Position numbers and translations under genes: made by a program. The notes beneath the pieces are model-generated. The model worked only from the letters and a program-made list of their open reading frames with translations. It ran no database searches and was not told the DNA's origin. This document shows positions 43,932-51,773 of a DNA stretch of 63,686 nt, in pieces (positions within the stretch are counted from its first letter, which is position 1; every line of letters starts with the position of its first letter). The DNA is from an uncultured Alphaproteobacteria bacterium (GTDB lineage Bacteria > Pseudomonadota > Alphaproteobacteria > HIMB59): positions 1 through 63,686 of the forward strand of contig CACKFO010000009.1 in NCBI GenBank assembly GCA_902599405.1, read 5' to 3'.

Positions 43932-44885
43932 TTAGTCGTAATAAAACATTGGGGCTTTTTTAAATTCTTCCCAAGCATGCGGGTCATGCCCAGTGACTAC
44001 TGTAGCATTTTTGTCTTTTGCAATTTTTTTGAGTTTTTTTACAGAGTCAACAACGTCAACAGCAGAGCAAACAAGACCTGGTAGTGTTAAATTGTTCCAA
44101 TGATCCATTGTGTAAGCTGCATCTATAGTAAGCAATACATAACCTGAATTTGGTAAATTTACTAAAAAAGACTGATGGCCCGGTGCATGCCCCGGGGTAA
44201 AAATTACAATTATTGATCCGTCGCCATATAAGTCATAAAAGTCATCATTTTTATCTCTTAAAAATTTCCAATTAATTCCGGGTTTATCAAAGTCTTTTCT
44301 AATATATGCGGGCTTCGAGAACCAATCAGGATTAAAGGCATAATCATATTCCTTCTGTTGAACTAGGTGTGTTGCATTAGGAAACCTTCCAACACCACCT
44401 GAGTGATCGAGGTGAAGATGAGAATGTAAGACATATCTTATACCTGCTGGATTAACCCCAATAGAGTTAAGCTGATCAATACAATTTTCTGTTTTTCCCA
44501 TAATTGGATCATAAGCCGCAACAACAGAACCCCAATGAGCATGTTTATCTTCACTGACCTCTTTTGCATTGCCTCCGTCAATGACCACATCCCCTTTTGG
44601 GTGTCTTATCAAAAACCATGGAACAGGTATCTCAAAGTCCTCATTAGATTGATTCATTTTAATATATTTCATTTTCGTTTTTAAAGTTCCAGTCTGGAAC
44701 ATATAGAGCCTCATTTCAGTAGAAACTTGTGAGTTCGTTAAGTGACTATATTCTTTTTTTGACTCTTCAATTGCTTCTTTTATGGAATATTCTTTTACTT
44801 TTTGATCTGTTTGTTTATTTGTAATAATTTTATCAAATTGATCTAAATCAGATTTTTTGTAACTAACACTTAATTTTTTTTCCAT
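43932..44885 (-). CDS. MBL-fold lactonase (AttM/BlcC-like)
   Basis: Metallo-beta-lactamase fold hydrolase of 317 residues resembling N-acyl-homoserine lactone / gamma-butyrolactone lactonases. The metal motif is HSHLHLDH (residues 154-161, with His156, His158, Asp160, His161), followed by FTPGHAPGHQS and TIDAAYTMDH and VTGHDPHAW. The first 55 residues are a charged, helical extension not usual in the family. It lies 3 bases after xylA's start and 0 after the cupin stop, so a sugar-lactone substrate is a reasonable guess. Confidence 0.87.
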   Translation of the reverse strand: MEKKLSVSYKKSDLDQFDKIITNKQTDQKVKEYSIKEAIEESKKEYSHLTNSQVSTEMRLYMFQTGTLKTKMKYIKMNQSNEDFEIPVPWFLIRHPKGDVVIDGGNAKEVSEDKHAHWGSVVAAYDPIMGKTENCIDQLNSIGVNPAGIRYVLHSHLHLDHSGGVGRFPNATHLVQQKEYDYAFNPDWFSKPAYIRKDFDKPGINWKFLRDKNDDFYDLYGDGSIIVIFTPGHAPGHQSFLVNLPNSGYVLLTIDAAYTMDHWNNLTLPGLVCSAVDVVDSVKKLKKIAKDKNATVVTGHDPHAWEEFKKAPMFYYD

Positions 44886-45161
44886 CTACTTAAATTCTAT
44901 CTCAATAAATTTATAAATAAAATCATTGTTATTAAATACATTGTGGTTAACTCCCTTTTCTCTAAAGTAGGATCCACCTTTTGCTAGTTTTGAAATTGTC
45001 TCCTCACCATCATGATTAACAATTTTTAGCTCCCCATCTAACAAGGGCACTACCACATAATCGTATTCATGAATATGCTGGCCAGTTGAGTCCCCAACTT
45101 CAAAAGACCACTCTGTAACTCTAGTTTTTTGATTATCAATCATGACATTGGCTTTAGCCAT
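44886..45161 (-). CDS. Small cupin-domain protein
   Basis: A 91-residue single cupin. GQHIHEYDYVVVPLLDGEL gives the first cupin motif with two His, and GGSYFREKGVNHNVFN the second with His. ATG 45161 (MAKANVMIDNQ) is 4 bases after the previous stop; the longer frame to 45365 would be read inside that gene and is rejected. A metal-bound lyase/isomerase or binding role is possible; not known. Confidence 0.85.
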   Translation of the reverse strand: MAKANVMIDNQKTRVTEWSFEVGDSTGQHIHEYDYVVVPLLDGELKIVNHDGEETISKLAKGGSYFREKGVNHNVFNNNDFIYKFIEIEFK

Positions 45162-45165
45162 GTCG

Positions 45166-45525
45166 TTAGATATTTCTACAGGGTACGCTCTCAGCTTTTT
45201 CAGCCTTAAGAGCTTCGGCAGCTTTTGTTGCTTTTTCAACTGAGTCGAAAACAAGTTCAGGAAAAAGAACAAAAGGTTTTGCTCTATCAGCACTGAGCTG
45301 TCCAACACACCAGGTTTTACCGGGTTCAACACACATGACCATATATGTCCCAGGAATAGGACCATAATGTCTATTATTCAAAGCAAAAAGGCACTCTGCC
45401 ATATCGTTTAATTTATCGATGTCTAGATTTTGAAGTGCTTTTTTTTCTAATTCATTTAACGGAGTATCCAGAGCGCCAAGTGTCTCTTTCCCCCATGGAA
45501 TCTCCTGCATATTTTGTTTTTTCAT
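45166..45525 (-). CDS. Hypothetical protein of the DMFase-like cluster
   Basis: A 119-residue soluble protein. The N-terminus is helical, the centre has GPIPGTYMVMCVEPGKTWCVGQ with two Cys nine residues apart, and the C-terminus is an Ala/Lys/Glu helix. No known domain is recognised. It sits 3 bases after the large amidase-like subunit gene and 4 before the cupin, so it is cotranscribed with them and may serve the same pathway. Confidence 0.75.
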   Translation of the reverse strand: MKKQNMQEIPWGKETLGALDTPLNELEKKALQNLDIDKLNDMAECLFALNNRHYGPIPGTYMVMCVEPGKTWCVGQLSADRAKPFVLFPELVFDSVEKATKAAEALKAEKAESVPCRNI

Positions 45526-45528
45526 AGT

Positions 45529-47883
45529 TTAAGGTAAAGGCCCGTCCTTTAAGAAACCTTTAAGCGTATTTTCCATTATTCTAGAGACATTATTATTGTA
45601 ATTATTATGTGAGAGACTACCACACCAAGCCAAAGACCCTGGTGCAAACATTGCTCCATTGTTAGGTGTTTTATAGTAAATCATATCAGCTCTGACCATT
45701 GGATTTTCATGACCACCACCATAGTAACCACGAACAGCAAAGTGTATTTCCTCGTTAACTTGCAACATCATATTAGAGTGATCCTGCGAGCGAGCCAAAT
45801 AATAAGCATTATGTGGGGTTCCAAATTCTAAATCGTATCTGTCTAACTCCAAACCGGCAGCTCCTCCACCAACTAAACCAAAATCACCAATCACCTCATC
45901 TGCTCCAATCCCCTCAAAGATCCATGAGCATTCAGGTTTAAAACTATCTTCTTCTCTTTTGTAGTATGAGGACACGTCAAATCCATAAGATGTAAAAGTT
46001 AACCCACAAACTTTAGAAGGTATTCTTCCTCGAGCTCTCCACATACCTCCATATTTACCATCAAAAGCATTATTGTATTCACCTGGGTTAGATGTCCATG
46101 CTCTTGTGCCTGCTTCACCTTTTCGAACTTCGGTAATATTAGGGTTGTCAGGATGATACTCACTAATCCAATAAAATCCATCTGATCCTAGATAAAAACA
46201 TCTACCACCCTGCATTTGATATGACTCTAGAGCATCCATATATTTCTCAGATGAATACTCAGGGTGACTTCCAGTCATCACAACTTTATAACGATTTAAT
46301 AAATTTATACCTTCATGTTCCAAATCCTCGTCTGTCAGAACATCAAAATCAAAACCTTTTTCTTCAAGCCAATCAGTAAGATGTAAGTCGGCATTGAGTT
46401 GCCATAATGAAGGAGAAAGCCAATGTCTGTATTTGGGTCTCATATTAAGGATTGGTCTTAGTCTTGATGATATTGATACACCATGTCCGTCTGAGTGAAG
46501 TGAATAAGTTGATAGCCCGTATTCTCTATGTTCATTTAAATATAAATCTGCTGGCTCAAGCACAGGCACTTTACCTGCAAGCAATTGTGCTACCACAGAG
46601 TTGGTTCCAAGATTATCATTGGAGTAAGCCATGTAACTATTAGTAGGCAATAAGAATAAAGTTTTTGCAGTTGCAGTCCCCTTGGGAGGTTTAACACAAA
46701 ATGGAATATAGTCCTCATTTTCTGATTCCTCTCGTCCGTCTACTCTTAGTCTTGCAGCGTAGACACCACTTTTTAATCCCTCAGGTACTTTTAAAGTAAA
46801 GTCTACATCCCATCTTGCATCGTCTATATCGTCGTCATGAAAATGAATTGCACCGTATTCCTCAGGTTTATGATGGAAAACCATTTCATCCGCTGTCCAG
46901 TTATGTCCTGTCATACCTCTGTTTGGCATATTAATAATAAATCCGTGGTGATTATTTGGAGAAGTATCAACAATCTTTGTTGAGGCAATGTTTTTGCCAA
47001 TATTCGCATGAAAATCCCAGGCACCTACGACTGTTGACCTGACAGTGGTATTACACTCATCATAGCTTGATGCAAGTGTTTCAATTTCAGCCTTCGATAG
47101 CGCAATATTAGATAATCTAGGTCTGTCTATCTTTCCATTAAATGTCTTTGTTTGCTCAGGTAATTCAATAGGGTGAGGTACCTCTTTAAAATGTCCGCCA
47201 GAAATATGTCTGCCTGATCTATTGTTGAGTGTTGTGGCAGCAATTAGCAATGGAGCGTCATTAGCAGCAGGTAAAACTGAGCTAGTGGTCTCAATAATAG
47301 CTGAGGTTTCTTCAATTGGATTCAAAATAGCCATACCCAAGCCACCATTTGTAGATGTAACTCTAGGTTCTTGATGAAGGGTAAGCCTTCTCGATTGAGC
47401 ATCAAATGTTGCAATAACCAGATACCAGACCTTTCTTAAAAGCTTTTTTTCTGAGGAGACAGTAACAACCTGAGAGCCATCACCAATTTCTACAGATAAA
47501 CAGCCTTCATCATTAACGAAAAGGCCATAGCCTTTTTTTTCTTCTTCATTAAATTTGGTGAAAATTCCTTGTCTGCCTTTGTCAGGGGTGGTTGGGAAAA
47601 TGTAAGCCTGCATAGTGAAGCTTTCTAAATTTAAATTATCGTGTTGGGGCATGATGATATATGATCCACCATGTATTCTCTGGTTTTTCCCTTGATAGGT
47701 TCCATTGCAACTAGCATCTATTTCGGCCTCTTTATATCCTGGGCCTTCAGGATTTGTATCACCGTGTATTAAGCGGACTAATTGAACTTCATAACTGTCA
47801 TTGTATTCAGCATTAATATAAAATTTAACCTCTTCGCCAGGGTGAGCTGAGTACTTATCACTATAACCTGTTATTTTTAACAT
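45529..47883 (-). CDS. N,N-dimethylformamidase-like large subunit
   Basis: A 784-residue protein resembling the large subunit of N,N-dimethylformamidase, a mononuclear iron amidohydrolase. Residues about 60-290 form a LamG/concanavalin-like domain (ESFTMQAYIFPTT, KVWYLVIATFDAQSRRLTL). The catalytic domain follows: TNSYMAYSND (Tyr417/Tyr420), GLSTYSLHSDGHG (Tyr460), ILNMRPKYRHW and MTGSHPEYSS (His540, Glu542). The spacing of Tyr, Tyr and Glu fits the known Tyr-Tyr-Glu iron site. It shares one base with the small subunit gene. The real amide substrate is unknown. Confidence 0.85.
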   Translation of the reverse strand: MLKITGYSDKYSAHPGEEVKFYINAEYNDSYEVQLVRLIHGDTNPEGPGYKEAEIDASCNGTYQGKNQRIHGGSYIIMPQHDNLNLESFTMQAYIFPTTPDKGRQGIFTKFNEEEKKGYGLFVNDEGCLSVEIGDGSQVVTVSSEKKLLRKVWYLVIATFDAQSRRLTLHQEPRVTSTNGGLGMAILNPIEETSAIIETTSSVLPAANDAPLLIAATTLNNRSGRHISGGHFKEVPHPIELPEQTKTFNGKIDRPRLSNIALSKAEIETLASSYDECNTTVRSTVVGAWDFHANIGKNIASTKIVDTSPNNHHGFIINMPNRGMTGHNWTADEMVFHHKPEEYGAIHFHDDDIDDARWDVDFTLKVPEGLKSGVYAARLRVDGREESENEDYIPFCVKPPKGTATAKTLFLLPTNSYMAYSNDNLGTNSVVAQLLAGKVPVLEPADLYLNEHREYGLSTYSLHSDGHGVSISSRLRPILNMRPKYRHWLSPSLWQLNADLHLTDWLEEKGFDFDVLTDEDLEHEGINLLNRYKVVMTGSHPEYSSEKYMDALESYQMQGGRCFYLGSDGFYWISEYHPDNPNITEVRKGEAGTRAWTSNPGEYNNAFDGKYGGMWRARGRIPSKVCGLTFTSYGFDVSSYYKREEDSFKPECSWIFEGIGADEVIGDFGLVGGGAAGLELDRYDLEFGTPHNAYYLARSQDHSNMMLQVNEEIHFAVRGYYGGGHENPMVRADMIYYKTPNNGAMFAPGSLAWCGSLSHNNYNNNVSRIMENTLKGFLKDGPLP

Positions 47884-48311
47884 TACTCTTCCCCGCTATA
47901 CTCCTCAAGTAGTCTGTTAATTCTTTTTAAAAATATTGCATGTTCACATGCTTCCTCAGATGAATAAGAGTCTTCAGTAATTTTAACTGGCTCACCTCTA
48001 ACTCCTGTTGTTATTCCAACTCTATAATCTTCATGCCTTCTTAAACAAACAGTTACAAAACCATTTTCTTTACTTCCTCTTCTTAACTTATCTAATAATG
48101 TTTGGAGATCTTGACTGTGCTGAATAACACCGTGGTCTCGAGTAGCAGCCCTTCCAATTGGAGTTGCTCTATGCTCTTCAATTAGAGATTTTAATTTTTG
48201 AGGATCTCTCAACATTTTTAATATGTATTTTTTGGTAATAAAATCATCAGTGTGTTTATGCCCTTTATTTAATTGGACGTTTGACGGGTGCTTATAGCTG
48301 TAATCAGACAT
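47883..48311 (-). CDS. N,N-dimethylformamidase-like small subunit
   Basis: A 142-residue protein matching the small (light) subunit of N,N-dimethylformamidase: a His/Pro-rich N-terminus, the motif GFVTVCLRRHEDYRVGITT (family form YIYSEREWDAYRIATI), and the C-terminal SEEACEHAIFLKRINRLLEE close to the family EEEAMHAVFLRRI. It overlaps the large subunit gene, so the pair should form the heteromer. The upstream gap of 105 bases has a Shine-Dalgarno-like GAGGAGGAAT too far from the ATG to be used. Confidence 0.8.
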   Translation of the reverse strand: MSDYSYKHPSNVQLNKGHKHTDDFITKKYILKMLRDPQKLKSLIEEHRATPIGRAATRDHGVIQHSQDLQTLLDKLRRGSKENGFVTVCLRRHEDYRVGITTGVRGEPVKITEDSYSSEEACEHAIFLKRINRLLEEYSGEE

Positions 48312-48416
48312 AATTCTATTTTAGATATAGTTAACCTTTCGCACAGTTTTTTGTTCCAAATAATGAAACACAATACGAAAAATTCTTATTCCTCCTCAGT
48401 TTTAAGTACTTTATCA

Positions 48417-50471
48417 TCATAATGCATAAACGGAAAGTATTACAGTTGCCACAGCCATACCTATTAATATAAGTGGCCAACCATACCCTCCTCCCATTCT
48501 GTCAATATAGTTTCCTTGCTCCTCAACATCGTCAGGTGCCAAATGTTCATCACCATTTAGTATGGGTTTTTTTGGCAAAGTCGATAAGTCCATCTTATTG
48601 GCTAAAAACCAAATTAGAAATATACCCGCTACCCACCAAATTATTTGGTAAGCCCATAGTGAAGGGACTCCCATCACCCAATTATCATAACTTTGATCCG
48701 CACTACCAAATATTAAGTTTCCGAAAATTAACCCTGGGCCGATAGAAAAGAATGCCCAAATTAAAAAGAAGACATAAGCAAGAGATTTTATTTTTTTTCT
48801 TGATGGGTGAATACCCATATGTTCATTTAAAAAATTATGAAATGACGCTCGATGTTCTTTATCTGTATCATTACTTGCAAATATGGAGGATAAAAAACAT
48901 ACAATAACATTAAAGAATAAACCCCATAACCCAGAGTAGATTGTAAGTGGCCATCGCCCCCAAGGAAGAGAATTTCCTGTTAGCTTATGACCAAAAGTTT
49001 CAGCTAAAGTTACAAAACCTAATCCGGTGATGAGTCCAAGAATTGCCCCACCTCTTGTGATCCATTTAAACCAAAGCATTCCAAGTAAAACAGGAAACAA
49101 TTGGAAACCAAAAGCGATTGCTAATCCACCAAGTAGTATTAGAGAAGTTTCAAAAAAAGTTGCAAGATACAGTGCCGCTAAGCTTAATAACAACATCGCT
49201 AACCTAGCAACTAATAACTCCCTTTTCCATGTAGGGTTACTATCGATATATGGTCTATAGAGATCTCTTGCCACCATGCTGCCTGAGGTCATTAAAAAAG
49301 CAGATAATGTAGATTGAAGAGCAGCAATTATGGATATTGCTAAAAATCCAACAATGATTGGTGAGAGATTACTGAAACTTTCAACAAACACATAAATTAA
49401 AGATGATATATTTTGTAGACTTAGCTCAGGGAATATTTGGTTAATGGCAAAACCATTTGAATTAACAATACTATTAGCTCCAAGAAGATGTGCTCCTACA
49501 CCTAATAAAGGGGCGAATATAAATAAAAATATTCCAACAACAGCACCTGAACCCCAAACTTGATAAAAATAAAATGACCTCGGTGATTTTACTGAATAGC
49601 TCCACATCGAAAATGTAGGAGAAAGCACAATACCCATATAAGAGAGAGTAAAGGATAAAATCATAACTGCTGTCCAAGGTCCTCCTAATGGGTTGTTTTT
49701 TCCAATACCTGCAACCCACTGAATTACACCAGGAACGTTGAAATATCCTGAAATATCACCGCCTCCGTAACCTCCAGTAGTTCCCCAAGCTCCGAAAGAT
49801 ATAAAGCTATTCGCCATAGATAGGTCTTCAAAAAAACTTAAACCTCCTAAGTAATTAAATACACCAACACCAAGTGCTAAGAAAAAAACAAAAAATAACC
49901 ATGATTGAACAACGCTTACACTCACCATGGGTTTAAATCCACCAGATACTATATAAAATAAGACAACAGCAGTTAGTGCCCACATTGCAGAGTCTCTAGT
50001 TATTTCACCTCCGCTAATAAACTCTACAACATTACCTGTTGATCCAATAATTATACCAAGAAATGGAACAGCAAAAAATAATCCGATTATTAGTACTACA
50101 ATTCTAAGAGTATTACTTTGATAATATTTATAATACATCTCTCCTGGAGTGATAAAATTAAATTTTCTACTTAGCATCCACTGCCTTTTAAAAAATAGTA
50201 TACTTCCGAGAGGAATTGTTATTACAATTGCAGCAGTAGCTAAAAAAGAGTATCCATCTGCATAAATTAATGATGGAAAAGAAATGATAGTTATGCCTGC
50301 AAATGTAGTTACTGTTGCAGAGAAAAAGAATACCCAAGGAGATACACTTCTATCTGCTAAATAGTAAGCCTCAGGGGTTTTATTTTTTCTAAGAGTTCTA
50401 GCTCCCCAAAAAAGACAAAAGCTTATATATAGGACAAGAAAGAAAAAAAACCAATAAAGATTAGCGACCAT
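48417..50471 (-). CDS. Sodium/solute symporter (SSS family)
   Basis: Inner-membrane Na+-coupled importer of 684 residues with about 14-15 helices, longer than the typical 500-550 because of a C-terminal extension with two or three more helices. The family regions EAYYLADRSVSPWVFFFSATVTTFAG and LAISIIAALQSTLSAFLMTSGSMVARDLYRPY (the Na+-site helix and following loop) are present. It probably imports the substrate of the adjacent DMFase-like enzyme; this is inferred from position. Confidence 0.9.
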   Translation of the reverse strand: MVANLYWFFFFLVLYISFCLFWGARTLRKNKTPEAYYLADRSVSPWVFFFSATVTTFAGITIISFPSLIYADGYSFLATAAIVITIPLGSILFFKRQWMLSRKFNFITPGEMYYKYYQSNTLRIVVLIIGLFFAVPFLGIIIGSTGNVVEFISGGEITRDSAMWALTAVVLFYIVSGGFKPMVSVSVVQSWLFFVFFLALGVGVFNYLGGLSFFEDLSMANSFISFGAWGTTGGYGGGDISGYFNVPGVIQWVAGIGKNNPLGGPWTAVMILSFTLSYMGIVLSPTFSMWSYSVKSPRSFYFYQVWGSGAVVGIFLFIFAPLLGVGAHLLGANSIVNSNGFAINQIFPELSLQNISSLIYVFVESFSNLSPIIVGFLAISIIAALQSTLSAFLMTSGSMVARDLYRPYIDSNPTWKRELLVARLAMLLLSLAALYLATFFETSLILLGGLAIAFGFQLFPVLLGMLWFKWITRGGAILGLITGLGFVTLAETFGHKLTGNSLPWGRWPLTIYSGLWGLFFNVIVCFLSSIFASNDTDKEHRASFHNFLNEHMGIHPSRKKIKSLAYVFFLIWAFFSIGPGLIFGNLIFGSADQSYDNWVMGVPSLWAYQIIWWVAGIFLIWFLANKMDLSTLPKKPILNGDEHLAPDDVEEQGNYIDRMGGGYGWPLILIGMAVATVILSVYAL

Positions 50472-50485
50472 AACTCAAACTTGAA

Positions 50486-51349
50486 TTAAGAGTTGTAATC
50501 AGTCTTTTCCTTAATAATTCTGAGTGCCTCTAATAAATATACTCTAAAGACTTCATGGTTTTCACTCATCGGGAAATGACCAATATCTCTCATTTCAATA
50601 TAAACTCCTCCTTTTATTTGTCTGGCAGTATCTTCTGTTGCTTCGGGAGGGGTTAGGTAGTCATAAGTACCAGTCAGCATGATAACAGGGCACTTGTGAC
50701 CATCGATATTTTGAAGCTCATCTCTTAAATCATGATCAACTGAATAAAAATGAAGGTCTCCTTTAAAAGCCTCTGATCCTTGAGTGTAATAATGCCAAGT
50801 TAACCATCTATCCATATCTGGAGATTGTGGGGCCATTAAATCCCAAACACCACTACCACACACTTGAGCTGCATTGGCATGAGGATGCCTCCACCAATCA
50901 ATATAAAAGCCAGGGGAATAATGCGCAGCCTCTACAGGAATGACAGCTTTAAATTTATTAGGATACTTCAGAGCTAATTGAAGAGCCACGTTTCCTCCAA
51001 AAGAAGAACCCATAAATATAGGGTTTTCAAGGTCTAAGGCCTTACAAAGTTCTACAATAAAATTACAGTAATGCTCTGCTGTTAATTTGTACTCCTCTTT
51101 CCACCATTCTGTATTATGAGGTGGATCTGATTTACCATGTCTTGGAAGGTCGTAAGCGATAACTTGATAGTTTTGAGTAATTTCTTCATCTTCCAGTAAT
51201 CCTCTCCACTGATGATTGTGGCATCCAGCAGTATGCTGACATACTAATGGAGTGCCTTTTCCATTTGAAAGATAAAAGACTTTATACTGTTGACCATCTA
51301 CCTCGATGGTAACGTATCTACCTATTGGGTCATGATGTTTTACTGCCAT
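50486..51349 (-). CDS. Alpha/beta-fold hydrolase
   Basis: A 287-residue hydrolase. The nucleophile elbow is GSSFGG (Ser116), preceded by HTAGCHNHQWRG (oxyanion HG-like position) and DLPRHGKSDPP; the acid lies in TGTYDYLTPPE and the His in DIGHFPMSE. No signal peptide is seen. It might hydrolyse an ester or amide product in the pathway of the neighbouring symporter and DMFase-like enzyme. It lies 14 bases upstream of the symporter gene. Confidence 0.9.
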   Translation of the reverse strand: MAVKHHDPIGRYVTIEVDGQQYKVFYLSNGKGTPLVCQHTAGCHNHQWRGLLEDEEITQNYQVIAYDLPRHGKSDPPHNTEWWKEEYKLTAEHYCNFIVELCKALDLENPIFMGSSFGGNVALQLALKYPNKFKAVIPVEAAHYSPGFYIDWWRHPHANAAQVCGSGVWDLMAPQSPDMDRWLTWHYYTQGSEAFKGDLHFYSVDHDLRDELQNIDGHKCPVIMLTGTYDYLTPPEATEDTARQIKGGVYIEMRDIGHFPMSENHEVFRVYLLEALRIIKEKTDYNS

Positions 51350-51374
51350 AAATTTTTCCTTTCAATTCTCTTGA

Positions 51375-51764
51375 TCATACTGGGACTCCTGATTGTCTTA
51401 GCAATTCAAATTGAACAGTAAAGTTTCTAAGATTTTGCATTAAGACTAAATGATTGCCCTCGATTTTAAGGTCTTCTCTAAATGAGGCTGCATAGATACC
51501 ATGAAACATAGGTTTTGGAACAGGCTTTGCAAACTCTCTCCATGTTTGCTCAGATGCTCTTAAAGCAAAGTCGTATGGATCTAAACCTCCAGGGTTAGTA
51601 TTTATATTTTTAACCTTTCCATCGTGCATCTCGATAATCACTTTCACACTACCCATGTCGAAAAGAAATGAACAAGTATAATATTTTGCCATCGCTTTTA
51701 TGGTTTCATCTTTTTCAGTAAGCTCTTTATATTTTTTTGCCCAGGATTTTACATCTATACTCAT
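51375..51764 (-). CDS. SCP2-like small protein
   Basis: A 129-residue protein. The pattern FLFDMGSVKVIIEMHDGKV, then ALRASEQTWREFAKPVPKP and LKIEGNHLVLMQNLRNFTVQFELLR is like the sterol-carrier-protein-2 fold (a beta sheet with DLxIEGD-type strand and a terminal helix). A lipid or hydrophobic ligand role is possible. It is 25 bases before the hydrolase gene and 9 after flotillin. Confidence 0.65.
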   Translation of the reverse strand: MSIDVKSWAKKYKELTEKDETIKAMAKYYTCSFLFDMGSVKVIIEMHDGKVKNINTNPGGLDPYDFALRASEQTWREFAKPVPKPMFHGIYAASFREDLKIEGNHLVLMQNLRNFTVQFELLRQSGVPV

Positions 51765-51773
51765 GTTTTATAC

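Noticed and set aside
45162-45365. Upstream extension of the cupin gene to 45365
   Set aside because: It would lie inside the preceding gene in another frame, and the residues before MAKANV are not cupin-like.
48388-48400. GAGGAGGAAT ribosome-site-like sequence after the symporter gene (minus strand)
   Set aside because: No start codon follows at usable distance; the next GTG frame is 16 codons. The small-subunit ATG is about 80 bases away.
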